Source of the DNA: DYJK01 sp040755055
Lineage (GTDB): Bacteria; Bacteroidota; Ignavibacteria; Ignavibacteriales; Melioribacteraceae
DNA length: 64,000 nt
Direction of reading: 5' to 3'
Assembly: GCA_040755055.1 (NCBI GenBank)
Contig: JBFMBS010000014.1
Span: 36,131 to 100,130, forward strand
Positions 24,487 to 33,050 of the stretch are shown here, piece after piece. Every line of letters starts with the position of its first letter. Positions within the stretch are counted from its first letter, which is position 1. The notes under the pieces were generated by a model, which searched no databases, was not told the DNA's origin, and saw nothing but the letters and a program-made list of their open reading frames with translations. Made by a program: the position numbers and the translations under genes.

Positions 24487-27384
24487 TTATTTCAATTGTT
24501 TGGGAATAGTTTCCAGGGTATCCATGCCGGCTAACTTTTTATATTGTTTTAACAAACCGGCAACTGTTTCATCATTCGGGATAATGCTTTGTAATTGCGC
24601 TAATAAATCGACCGCTTCGTTGTATCTCTTTAAATAATCATAATGAGTTAACAGTAAGTCGTATGGATTATACCAGCTAGTATAATCGCGTGGATTCTTT
24701 TCAAGTGCAACCTTTGCAGCTTCAATAACTTCTGCTGCATAAGAACGGTATTGATCCATAGCCCCGGCATTGTAATAGATTTTTGAAATGTCGTGTTTAA
24801 TCCGGTAATCCATTGCAATAACACTACGCGGAATTTTCTTTTCCATTACATCGAGAGCTTCAACTACTTTATTAGAGTTCTTTTCCTGGTACAAGTAGTA
24901 TAGAGCGAGACGGATAAAAGCGTTACGATAATTTTGCGTTAATCGCTCATGATTTTCATCAAAGAAAGTATTCTTGTCATTCAAACTTCTAAATTTGAAT
25001 CCCGGCTGGTATGTTTTACTGTAACCTTCGGGTTCTTCCAATAATTGTTTCCTAAGTATCGGCTCGTTTATATATTCAATATTTTTCATCTCCGATTTTT
25101 TAGGAACGAATCTCATCGCCATCCCTTCCATCTGCAGATAATCGTCTAGATTTAATCTTCCATCCTCCGAGGTTGTAGCGGCAAAATAAACCGGTCTTTC
25201 AAATTTACTCTGCATTATAATATCGAGTACAACTATATCTTGTGCCCTGATAGCACCAACATCGCCGTATGTAACAGTATTTTCCATCTTCCATTTCAGT
25301 CTCCCGGTTCTTACAACAGAAGTGTCGGTTACATTATATTCTTTTATTTTATCTTTAGGTACATCTACATAAATATCGCGCGGTTCCCATTGCATCGGTC
25401 CGATTTTATCAATTTCTTCATCCGTTAAACTGATATCAACTTTTTTAGCCCCATAAGGTTCGTTATTCTTAAGTTGTTTTACATACCATGGGGTATTAAG
25501 AAGACTTAAACAAGCAACACGGACATCCCGGCGCACTCCTTCAACATCTTGCAGATACCAGAGAGGGAATGTATCGTTATCACCATTGGTAAAGATTACG
25601 GCATCCGGTGCTACACTTTGTAAAAGATTGTACGCATAATCCCACGGTACGTAATTTCTTGATCTATTATTTTCAAAATAGTTTGCACTGAACATATTGA
25701 GTGGTACTGCAATAAATCCTAATATTAATAGAGCAATTATGATTGGTTTTAGATTAGAAATTTTAGTGAAACTTTCCTCAATGAGTTCAATCAAACCTTT
25801 TATACCGATTGCAATCCATATTGAGAATACAAAGTAAGCCCCCACATAAAAGTAATCTCGTTCCCTTGGCTGCGGTTGCTGCTGATTCTGATAAAAAGCT
25901 GTCAGGTAACCGAGGAAGATAAACATAGTTAAAAATATCGAAGCCATTTTCCAATCGCGCCGGAAATGATGGTATAGACCAAACAGACCTAATAAAAACG
26001 GGATTGCAAACAGTTCGGTTATATCAACTCCGCTGTCTTGATAAGTTGATTCTTTCCCGGCATAATTCCATAGCAAATATCTGTTGAACATGTGGTTCAT
26101 TTGATAAGACCATAAGAAATCGAGATCGCTTGAATAATTTGTATATAGACCCATTTGGTGAGGTTCGCTTGTGTATCTTCTTTTGAAGGTCGGGAAATCA
26201 CCATACTGTTCGCGGTTGAGGTATGATTCCAGTTCGGAAAATGTTTTCGGACTGTTCATATTAATTGGTGTTTCCTGGTTTGCGCGTATGATAATCATTG
26301 CGTACGAAGTAACACCGATCAATGCAAACAACACACATTTAAAAATTAAATTGAGAGTTCCTTTGTTTACCTTGCTTGTGTAGTAAATTCCAAAACCTAA
26401 AGCTGCAAAGATCAAGACAGCAACAGTTATATCGAGTACAATATTATTTCTCCCGATCATGGTAATTATTTTAGGAACATACTTAACCATACCGGGATAG
26501 ACTGCAATCAATGTTATGCCGCCTATTATTATAGGGGTATAGAATGAATTTCTTTGAAATATTTTTTTATAAAGTGCGCCCATAAAAAGTAAACTGATGG
26601 CAACGACTATCATCAAGAATCGTGAATCTACCTCGCGGTACTGATCCATACTTGGTGGCACATTATCGGTTTGAGAGCCCCACATTATAATTGCAATAGC
26701 CAGAATAATTACAGAATGAACAATGAAAATTATACCGGTCCTCTTCAAAGTTTCTTCATCGCTTACATATTTTCTGAATATAACGGTCATTACAACCGGC
26801 ACAATTGCCAGCACAGCCATTAAATGCACCCCGGTAGATAGACCAATTAAGTACGCAATTAAGATTATATATTTTTCATTATCTGCCTCATCGGCTTTTT
26901 CATTCCATGTAGTCATCAACCATGTAACAAATGCGATAAAGAAAGTTGAAAAGGCATAAACTTCAGCTTCAACTGCATTAAACCAAAACGTATAGCTGTA
27001 TGTTAATGATAAAGCCCCGATAGCAGCAGAAAGATAGACTGTCAAGGCTTCAAAAATATTTTCGTGTTCCTTCTTTTTATAATTTTCGATCAGTTTAACT
27101 GCTATAAGGTATAAAAACATAACTGTGAAAGCACTTGAAAGTACGGAGATCATATTTACACGCAAACCGATATTTTCGGTAAAGGGAATCAAGGAGAAAA
27201 TTCTACCTAGTAGCAAAAAGAACGGTGTGCCGGGGGGATGCGGAACTTGAAGATAATAAGCAGATGCGATAAACTCTCCGCAGTCCCAAAATGAAACCGT
27301 TGGCTGAACTGTTAATAGGTATGTAATTAGACTAATTAAAAAAACAACGAATGCTATTGCTCTGTTTAAAATTTTTGAATTCAT
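24487..27384 (-). CDS. DUF2723 (GT117-like) polytopic membrane protein with C-terminal TPR-like region
   Basis: The 965-residue protein starts with a PMT-like membrane segment: QPTVSFWDCGEFIASAYYLQVPHPPGTPFF carries the Asp-Glu motif of GT-C enzymes. It has about a dozen helices, then a periplasmic domain (VAPDAVIFTNGDNDTFPLWYLQDVEGVRRDVRV) and helical repeats near the C-terminus (NPRDYTSWYNPYDLLLTHYDYLKRYNEAVDLL). It is likely a lipid-linked-sugar glycosyltransferase acting at the periplasmic face, perhaps in protein O-glycosylation typical of Bacteroidota. The substrate is unknown. Confidence 0.9.
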   Translation of the reverse strand: MNSKILNRAIAFVVFLISLITYLLTVQPTVSFWDCGEFIASAYYLQVPHPPGTPFFLLLGRIFSLIPFTENIGLRVNMISVLSSAFTVMFLYLIAVKLIENYKKKEHENIFEALTVYLSAAIGALSLTYSYTFWFNAVEAEVYAFSTFFIAFVTWLMTTWNEKADEADNEKYIILIAYLIGLSTGVHLMAVLAIVPVVMTVIFRKYVSDEETLKRTGIIFIVHSVIILAIAIIMWGSQTDNVPPSMDQYREVDSRFLMIVVAISLLFMGALYKKIFQRNSFYTPIIIGGITLIAVYPGMVKYVPKIITMIGRNNIVLDITVAVLIFAALGFGIYYTSKVNKGTLNLIFKCVLFALIGVTSYAMIIIRANQETPINMNSPKTFSELESYLNREQYGDFPTFKRRYTSEPHQMGLYTNYSSDLDFLWSYQMNHMFNRYLLWNYAGKESTYQDSGVDITELFAIPFLLGLFGLYHHFRRDWKMASIFLTMFIFLGYLTAFYQNQQQPQPRERDYFYVGAYFVFSIWIAIGIKGLIELIEESFTKISNLKPIIIALLILGFIAVPLNMFSANYFENNRSRNYVPWDYAYNLLQSVAPDAVIFTNGDNDTFPLWYLQDVEGVRRDVRVACLSLLNTPWYVKQLKNNEPYGAKKVDISLTDEEIDKIGPMQWEPRDIYVDVPKDKIKEYNVTDTSVVRTGRLKWKMENTVTYGDVGAIRAQDIVVLDIIMQSKFERPVYFAATTSEDGRLNLDDYLQMEGMAMRFVPKKSEMKNIEYINEPILRKQLLEEPEGYSKTYQPGFKFRSLNDKNTFFDENHERLTQNYRNAFIRLALYYLYQEKNSNKVVEALDVMEKKIPRSVIAMDYRIKHDISKIYYNAGAMDQYRSYAAEVIEAAKVALEKNPRDYTSWYNPYDLLLTHYDYLKRYNEAVDLLAQLQSIIPNDETVAGLLKQYKKLAGMDTLETIPKQLK

Positions 27385-27427
27385 TATTTACCTTCGCAGT
27401 ATTAATGCCGGAAATATTTTAATGTGA

Positions 27428-29041
27428 TTATTTTGTAAAAATCATTTTCTTTGATTCAATATACTTTCCGCTTCGAATAGTGTATATATAAACTCCGCTT
27501 GTCAGGTCGTTTGCATCAAAATTTACTTCATAATAACCGGCTTCTTTCTGTTCATTTACTAATTCTGCGACTTCTTTACCGAGTAAATCATAGACCTTTA
27601 ATGTTACTTTACCAGCTGCCGGTAATTGGTATTTTATTGTCGTTGTTGGGTTGAATGGATTTGGGTAATTGCTGATTGAATATTCTATCGGCAATTCATT
27701 AGCGAGACCAACAAACATATTATTGTCATTTTGTTGCATCCTTATATAGGATTCACCGTACACTGCAATCCAATTTTGATCAGAGTAAGTCTGCTCTACT
27801 GAATAGTATCCTCTTACATCATAATGTACTAAGTCAACATAGCTCGCTGTTTTTACATATTCATAATCTGTATAAGTCTCTACTCCCTTGTTAACTGATG
27901 CAAGCAATTCTTCTGCCCCGGATACCCCATCATGTTTAACATTCCTATATATTTTATATGATACATAATTATTATTGATGTCTGTCCACGTAAGTGTTAT
28001 TGGCTGACCTACTGACGAAGTAATTTGAACATTCTTTCCGCTATTAGTTGGTTTACCAACAAAATACGCTTTATAAGTTCTATGGCTATCCGCTGTAAAA
28101 GTTTTTGTGGCTGTATAATAATTTTGGGTACCATCATTCCAATGGTTAAACGCGTATTCGATACCATTAATTGTTTGGTTTACGGCAGCAGCTTGTATAG
28201 TATTATTTTCATTTTTATAGTAGGTTAAGGTAGGCAATGTTTTTGTTACACCTTCTATCATCATCGTACCACAATTGCTTAGCCCAATAAATTTATTTTC
28301 AAATGATAGATCACATTCTCGTAAAAAGTTTGCAGTATAAGTCGCCGGCACTGCGTTAATAGAAGTTTGTAAATTTTGATCGTTGAGTCCACCTCCATCA
28401 CTCCAATTTTGGAAATATCTTTTATAACCGTTTACTTTTTCAGTATAGTTGAATGCAATTATTCGGTGAGGGAATGTCGGCGAGCCATAATTATCAAAAA
28501 TACCTGAACTGCCTACATTATTGTATTCTGTTTCATCAATCTTTAACTTCCCACCGCTGAAGTTATTTTTTACTGTAACTGATTTTGTATCCCAGTTACC
28601 TTGCGAAGCCATAGTAATTTTATAATTAGGAGGTGTTTCAACAGATGAAAAGACGCCGCCTTCTATATATGTAATTGTAATATCCGGCGAGCCAGTGAGC
28701 CAGTAGTAGCCTGTTACAATTTTGCAATACTTATCCTGTATTTTTATCAGATAAGTTGATTTCCACTCTAACGCGGGCCATGTTGCGTTACCAGTATCTT
28801 CTGAATAAACCATATCACATACAGCGTTTGCGCCATTATCAATACTTGAAGCGCCTATGTTGACGTTATATAATAAAACATACCCGCTTCCAACAATTGA
28901 TTCCCTATATATTTGTACATTTGCTGCTAATAACGTGCTTCCATCTGATTCATAAACACGCAGCCATATTTCGGGTCTGCCGAAAACTTGCGCTCCAATA
29001 AAAAAGGAAAGTAAAACAGAGATATAAATTACCTTTTTCAT
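27428..29041 (-). CDS. Secreted T9SS type A sorting-domain protein
   Basis: The 537-residue protein has a signal peptide (about 1-21, ending AQVFG) and a C-terminal type IX sorting domain (about 455-537) with YPNPFNPTTTIKYQLPAAG, LKVYDLLGKEVAELV and the ending GKYIESKKMIFTK. The middle has beta-rich modules, including a fibronectin III-like segment (QPITLTWTDINNNYVSYKIYRN) and two related repeats (FQNWSDGG and FNHWNDGTQNYY). It should be exported by T9SS and fixed at the surface or released. Its ligand is unknown. It proves that the organism has a type IX secretion system. Confidence 0.92.
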   Translation of the reverse strand: MKKVIYISVLLSFFIGAQVFGRPEIWLRVYESDGSTLLAANVQIYRESIVGSGYVLLYNVNIGASSIDNGANAVCDMVYSEDTGNATWPALEWKSTYLIKIQDKYCKIVTGYYWLTGSPDITITYIEGGVFSSVETPPNYKITMASQGNWDTKSVTVKNNFSGGKLKIDETEYNNVGSSGIFDNYGSPTFPHRIIAFNYTEKVNGYKRYFQNWSDGGGLNDQNLQTSINAVPATYTANFLRECDLSFENKFIGLSNCGTMMIEGVTKTLPTLTYYKNENNTIQAAAVNQTINGIEYAFNHWNDGTQNYYTATKTFTADSHRTYKAYFVGKPTNSGKNVQITSSVGQPITLTWTDINNNYVSYKIYRNVKHDGVSGAEELLASVNKGVETYTDYEYVKTASYVDLVHYDVRGYYSVEQTYSDQNWIAVYGESYIRMQQNDNNMFVGLANELPIEYSISNYPNPFNPTTTIKYQLPAAGKVTLKVYDLLGKEVAELVNEQKEAGYYEVNFDANDLTSGVYIYTIRSGKYIESKKMIFTK

Positions 29042-29084
29042 CTTTCCTCCAAAAGTTTGTTGAAAAAAATTATTTCATTAAGTC

Positions 29085-29143
29085 CGCAAATAAAAAAAGC
29101 ACACACGTGCATTAGGCGAGCAGCCTAAGCAATTTTATTTGCG
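29085..29143. other. Compact three-way-junction-like palindromic element
   Basis: An 11-bp perfect outer stem (CGCAAATAAAA with TTTTATTTGCG) encloses two small hairpins: GCAC-ACAC-GTGC and TTAGGC-GAGCA-GCCTAA. The order of pairing gives a three-way junction of 59 nt. It lies between two minus-strand genes and could be a 3'-end structure, a 5' leader or a short repeat element. No known RNA family was recognised. Confidence 0.55.
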
Positions 29144-29240
29144 ATTAAGGGTAACAGTGCTGCAAGATTGTTATCTTTTTTAATAACTTTTTTTACTTGT
29201 TCTATTTTTCTCCTTGTTTGTTTTTATTTGCAAATTAAAT

Positions 29241-30329
29241 TTACTTACCGTGCCAAACGATTGTTGTTTGCGGATAACCGCTTAAATCCCGTCCAATAAT
29301 AAACGCTTCATCTTCATCACGCCAAACCCCGGTATAAACTACATCATATTGGTACAGAGCTTCCAACTCTTTCCAGTCATTTCCGTTATAATGAAAGACA
29401 TGACCAAAATCTGCAGATAAAAGAAAATTATTAGCTGCTACTCCGCTCATGTCGGTTATTGCATAGTCTGTATGAAAGAGATTATTCCAGCTTGACCCAG
29501 TAAATTCAAACACACCGCCAAAACCGTGGGAATACAATTTGTTATCTTTGGAAATATAAAACGCCGAAGGTCCCCACTTAAATTCCAAACTACCGGTTTG
29601 GATTATAAAAGAATCAACCTTTGCCCAGCCGGAAGTATTTTTTTCAAAAAAATAGTATGTATCCTTTGCACCTTGTTCTGCGGAATTTCTTCCAAAACAA
29701 TAAAGCTTATCTTTATACTTTATAATGTTATTAAGCTGATAATCCAATGTAGGCGGAGTGATTTTTATTGTATCAATATCCCAGATGCCGTTATTATAGC
29801 TATAAACAATACCATCTGCTCCACATGCCCAAACTTCATTTGCGCTTACCGCATACACGCTTTGAATAGCAGAGCTTGTGTTTACTTTGTGTTCTACCCA
29901 TTTACTCCCATTATATTGGATGATAAAACTTGGATTTAAAAAGTTTGGTGGAGGGTCTGGATTATTTTTTATCTTTGAACCAACTACCCATACATTATCA
30001 GGCGCTGTTCCGTGAACAGCGTATAATGTATTTGCCGTGCTTTCTACCGTTTGGAATAAATCAACTGCTGTCCATTTGGTCCCGTCGTAGTGCCAAAGAT
30101 TCCCCTTACTTCTATCATTATGCCCGCAGATATAAATATCATTTGCAGAGCTGCCCCAGATGGAACGCATTAGTGTTTGTGCGCTGCCTTCGTAGGCAAG
30201 TGTATCTGCTGTCCAAGTGTAATCTCTTACACTTTTAGTTTGCGGCGGTTGGGTTCCGTTGTCTTTACAAGAATTAAGGATGAGAATTGCTGTAAATGTT
30301 ATTAAAATATTTTTCATGTTATTCTTCAT
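29241..30329 (-). CDS. Lipoprotein, predicted beta-propeller
   Basis: The 362-residue protein has a lipoprotein signal (lipobox ILNSCKD). The body has repeating units such as SIWGSSANDIYICGHN, AVHGTAPDNVWVVGS, VYAVSANEVWACGADGIVYSYNNG and MSGVAANNFLLSADFGHVFHYNG, spaced as blades of a propeller of the BNR/Kelch-like type. It is probably a periplasmic or surface protein of unknown binding function. ATG 30317 within MKNNMKN is an alternative start. Confidence 0.82.
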   Translation of the reverse strand: MKNNMKNILITFTAILILNSCKDNGTQPPQTKSVRDYTWTADTLAYEGSAQTLMRSIWGSSANDIYICGHNDRSKGNLWHYDGTKWTAVDLFQTVESTANTLYAVHGTAPDNVWVVGSKIKNNPDPPPNFLNPSFIIQYNGSKWVEHKVNTSSAIQSVYAVSANEVWACGADGIVYSYNNGIWDIDTIKITPPTLDYQLNNIIKYKDKLYCFGRNSAEQGAKDTYYFFEKNTSGWAKVDSFIIQTGSLEFKWGPSAFYISKDNKLYSHGFGGVFEFTGSSWNNLFHTDYAITDMSGVAANNFLLSADFGHVFHYNGNDWKELEALYQYDVVYTGVWRDEDEAFIIGRDLSGYPQTTIVWHGK

Positions 30330-30496
30330 TGTTACTACTCAATATAAACGTGTATAAAAATCTTAAAAACAATTCGTTGTATATTTTCATAAAGGAATAG
30401 AATTGCATGAATTGAATAGAGATAGTAACATTGCATAACCATGCGTGCAATAGTCTGTACAGTTCCATTCTCACTTGCATATGTGTTTTTTCAAAT

Positions 30497-30736
30497 CTAT
30501 TTATCTGAAGTAAGATCAGATGGTTTTTTGAACAGATCGTCTAAATTTTTTTTCAACCTATTAGCATGATATTTTTCGTAGAGCATTTTTAACCGGTTCA
30601 AGGAGAGGTTGTCTAGTTCTTCCTCGTCTTTATCCCGGTTACAAAACATTTTGTAGTCGTCTAATTCTTGTCTTTCGAATTTTCTTTCGTATTTTTTCAA
30701 AGTATCTAAGTACAATTTCTGTTCTCTAGAACGCAT
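30497..30736 (-). CDS. Small charged hypothetical protein
   Basis: The 79-residue protein is rich in Lys, Glu and Asp and is predicted to be almost entirely helical (LYLDTLKKYERKFERQELDDYKMF, then LNRLKMLYEKYHANRLKKNLDDLF). It has an ATG start and no overlapping gene. It stands alone in a gap. No family was recognised. Confidence 0.5.
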   Translation of the reverse strand: MRSREQKLYLDTLKKYERKFERQELDDYKMFCNRDKDEEELDNLSLNRLKMLYEKYHANRLKKNLDDLFKKPSDLTSDK

Positions 30737-30829
30737 TATTATATCAGATTTTCATTAAAAATTGTGGGTCAAATTAATCAAAAAATCAAAGAATAAAAAA
30801 CACTGTTGAGTTGTTAGGATCAATAAACC

Positions 30830-31468
30830 ATGCAAGTTTACAAATCATTCACACCAATTGTTTCCATAATAATGCCAACTTATAACCGTGCCGGGCTGAT
30901 CCGGCGAGCTATTGATTCGGTTATCAGCCAAACATTTAAGGATTGGGAATTGATGGTAGTTGATGACGGAAGCAGCGATGAAACTTTTTCGATTATTGAT
31001 CGGTACATGAATCGTTTTGAAAATATCAGGTATATGAAACATTCCAATCGCAAAACACCACTTGCAACAAATGCCGGTTTACTTGCATCGTGCGGTATGT
31101 TTATTGCTTTTTTAGGAAGTGATGACGAGTATAAACCCGCGTATCTTAAAAATAGAACTGAGTTTTTATCCAGGCATCCTGAAGTTGACATGCTGCACGG
31201 CGGTGTTGAGATTATCGGTCATCCTTACGTTAAGGATAAAAACGATCTCTCTAAAGAAATTCATCTTTCAGAATGTTTCATTGGAGGAACATTCTTTGGC
31301 AAAAGAGAAATATTTCTCGAATTGAGCGGTTTCCGTGATTTAAAGTACAGTGATGATTCGGATTTTTTTGAACGGGCTTTACAAAAATATAAAATTGTTA
31401 AAGTAGATTGGCCGGATTACAGATACTACCGGGATACTCCCGATAGTATCTGTTCAACCATCGAATGA
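30830..31468 (+). CDS. Glycosyltransferase family 2
   Basis: The 212-residue GT-A domain protein has VSIIMPTYNRAGLIRRAIDSV, WELMVVDDGSSDET with the DD pair, and LGSDDEYKPAYL with the DxD-like motif. It has the length of a bare catalytic domain with no membrane helix. It probably transfers a sugar from a nucleotide donor in surface glycan assembly. Confidence 0.88.
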   Translation: MQVYKSFTPIVSIIMPTYNRAGLIRRAIDSVISQTFKDWELMVVDDGSSDETFSIIDRYMNRFENIRYMKHSNRKTPLATNAGLLASCGMFIAFLGSDDEYKPAYLKNRTEFLSRHPEVDMLHGGVEIIGHPYVKDKNDLSKEIHLSECFIGGTFFGKREIFLELSGFRDLKYSDDSDFFERALQKYKIVKVDWPDYRYYRDTPDSICSTIE

Positions 31469-31473
31469 TAAAT

Positions 31474-31980
31474 TTAATTTTTTTTGTTATAGAGAAAAAC
31501 CGTGTAGAAAGATAAAACTACTGCAATAATTAACTGCAAATAAACCGGGGTTGCAACCAGTTCACCGCTTATCAATCCAATACTTACCAGACCAAACTTC
31601 ACGCCGTAGTAATAAATCTTACTAATCAAAATACTTCCAAGCATAGCGGCAAAATTATTTTTAATGTACTTAATGAGAAGATTAAACAAATAGACGTTTA
31701 ACATTAATTCACTTATAATCAGTGCAGATTTAAAAATTGACGGATGGGACGAAATAACGAATGATAATACCGGCAATGCCAATGCAATCAAATAACTATT
31801 TTTCTTTGTGGTATGTACGATTGACAGCACCAGCATAATTCTCATCGGTTCTAATAAATAGATCGGCAGAGACACTAGATGTGAAATAGCTGGCGTAAAA
31901 GTAATTAACAACAGCGCAGATAAATCGATGAGGATTGTTTTAAAATCCAATCTTGGAATAGTTAAAGAGTTTGTAATCAT
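31474..31980 (-). CDS. Multi-pass membrane protein, possibly ECF S-component-like
   Basis: The 168-residue protein is almost wholly hydrophobic with five to six helices (ILIDLSALLLITFTPAISHL, then YLIALALPVLSFVIS). Its size and layout resemble substrate-binding S components of ECF vitamin transporters, but no diagnostic motif was seen. It is divergent from the DUF362/polyferredoxin pair and could share a regulatory region with it. The function is not assigned. Confidence 0.6.
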   Translation of the reverse strand: MITNSLTIPRLDFKTILIDLSALLLITFTPAISHLVSLPIYLLEPMRIMLVLSIVHTTKKNSYLIALALPVLSFVISSHPSIFKSALIISELMLNVYLFNLLIKYIKNNFAAMLGSILISKIYYYGVKFGLVSIGLISGELVATPVYLQLIIAVVLSFYTVFLYNKKN

Positions 31981-32004
31981 ATTCCTACCTAATTTTTTAT
32001 TCCC

Positions 32005-32035
32005 TTGAATACAATATAATATGTTTATATCTTTT
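32005..32035 (+). promoter_or_regulatory. Bacteroidetes-like promoter candidate upstream of the DUF362 gene
   Basis: TTG at 32005-32007 and TATCTTTT at 32028-32035 are separated by 20 bp, close to the TTG / TAxxTTTG spacing of Bacteroidetes sigma-ABfr promoters. The last base of the TTTG part is T instead of G. It lies 35 bp before the ATG. Confidence 0.3.
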
Positions 32036-32069
32036 TTATAGCGAAAAAATAAATACTATAGAGAAATCA

Positions 32070-32996
32070 ATGGATAGAAGAGAATTTCTGCAGAAGAGTA
32101 TCAAAGCCGGATTGGTAGCCGGTTCGGTTTTAACAATACCTGGTTTTTATGGAAAGTATATTTCGAAGAGCAGCAAAACAATTTCTGAAAAATTTGATAT
32201 GGTAGCTATCAAAGGCGGTGAGCCCGATGCTATGTTTGATGAAGCGATCAAACAGCTCGGCGGAATGAGCACGTTTGTCAAAAAGAATCAGAAGGTTTTA
32301 GTTAAGCCCAATATCGGGTGGGATGTTGTTCCCGAATTAGCAGCAAACACGAATCCAAAGTTGGTAAAACGGATAATTGAACATTGCTTTAACGCCGGGG
32401 CAAAAGAAGTTTATGTCTTTGATCATACTTGCGATGACTGGCGGCGATGTTATGAAAACAGCGGAATCGAAAAAGCTGTTAAAGATGCCGGCGGAACAAT
32501 TGTCCCCGGGCATACTGAAAGTTATTACCAGGAAGTTACTATTAAGAACGGGAAGAGATTGAAGAAAGATAAAGTTCATGAATTGGTTCTCGATTCGGAT
32601 GTATTTATCAATGTCCCGATATTAAAGAATCACGGTTCATCAAGACTAACTATTTCTATGAAAAATATGATGGGTGTTAATTGGGATAGGGGATACTGGC
32701 ACCGTAATGATCTTCACCAGTGCATCGCAGATTTTTCTACCTTCCGTAAACCCGATTTAAATATTGTCGATGCTTATTTTGTGATGAAGAAGAACGGTCC
32801 GCGCGGTGTTTCTAAAGCCGATGTTGTTACAATGAAGTCACAAATACTAGCAACCGATATGGTTGCAGCCGATGCAGCTTCGGCAAAATTGTTTGGCATT
32901 GAGCCGGGGGAGATACCCCATATTAAAATTGCCGATTCTATGGGCTCCGGTAAAATGAACCTTGATGCTCTAAACATTAAACGTATTATTTTATAA
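32070..32996 (+). CDS. DUF362 family protein with Tat signal
   Basis: The 308-residue protein starts with a twin-arginine-like leader (MDRREFLQKSIKAGLVAGSV), so export of a folded, perhaps cofactor-loaded protein is likely. The DUF362 core shows VLVKPNIGWD, YVFDHTCDDWRRCYENSGI, VFINVPILKNHGSSRLTISMKNMMGVNWD and ATDMVAADAASAKLFG. The family is often linked to Fe-S proteins, but its role is unknown. It is followed 54 bp later by a membrane polyferredoxin, which suggests a shared redox function. Confidence 0.88.
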   Translation: MDRREFLQKSIKAGLVAGSVLTIPGFYGKYISKSSKTISEKFDMVAIKGGEPDAMFDEAIKQLGGMSTFVKKNQKVLVKPNIGWDVVPELAANTNPKLVKRIIEHCFNAGAKEVYVFDHTCDDWRRCYENSGIEKAVKDAGGTIVPGHTESYYQEVTIKNGKRLKKDKVHELVLDSDVFINVPILKNHGSSRLTISMKNMMGVNWDRGYWHRNDLHQCIADFSTFRKPDLNIVDAYFVMKKNGPRGVSKADVVTMKSQILATDMVAADAASAKLFGIEPGEIPHIKIADSMGSGKMNLDALNIKRIIL

Positions 32997-33050
32997 TTAC
33001 CGGTGATATTTCTGACTGAATAGATCCCCGGCTTTAACCGATCTTGGTAT

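Noticed and set aside
29085..29143. Integron attC site
   Set aside because: No RYYYAAC / GTTRRRY core pair at the ends and no integrase or cassette nearby.
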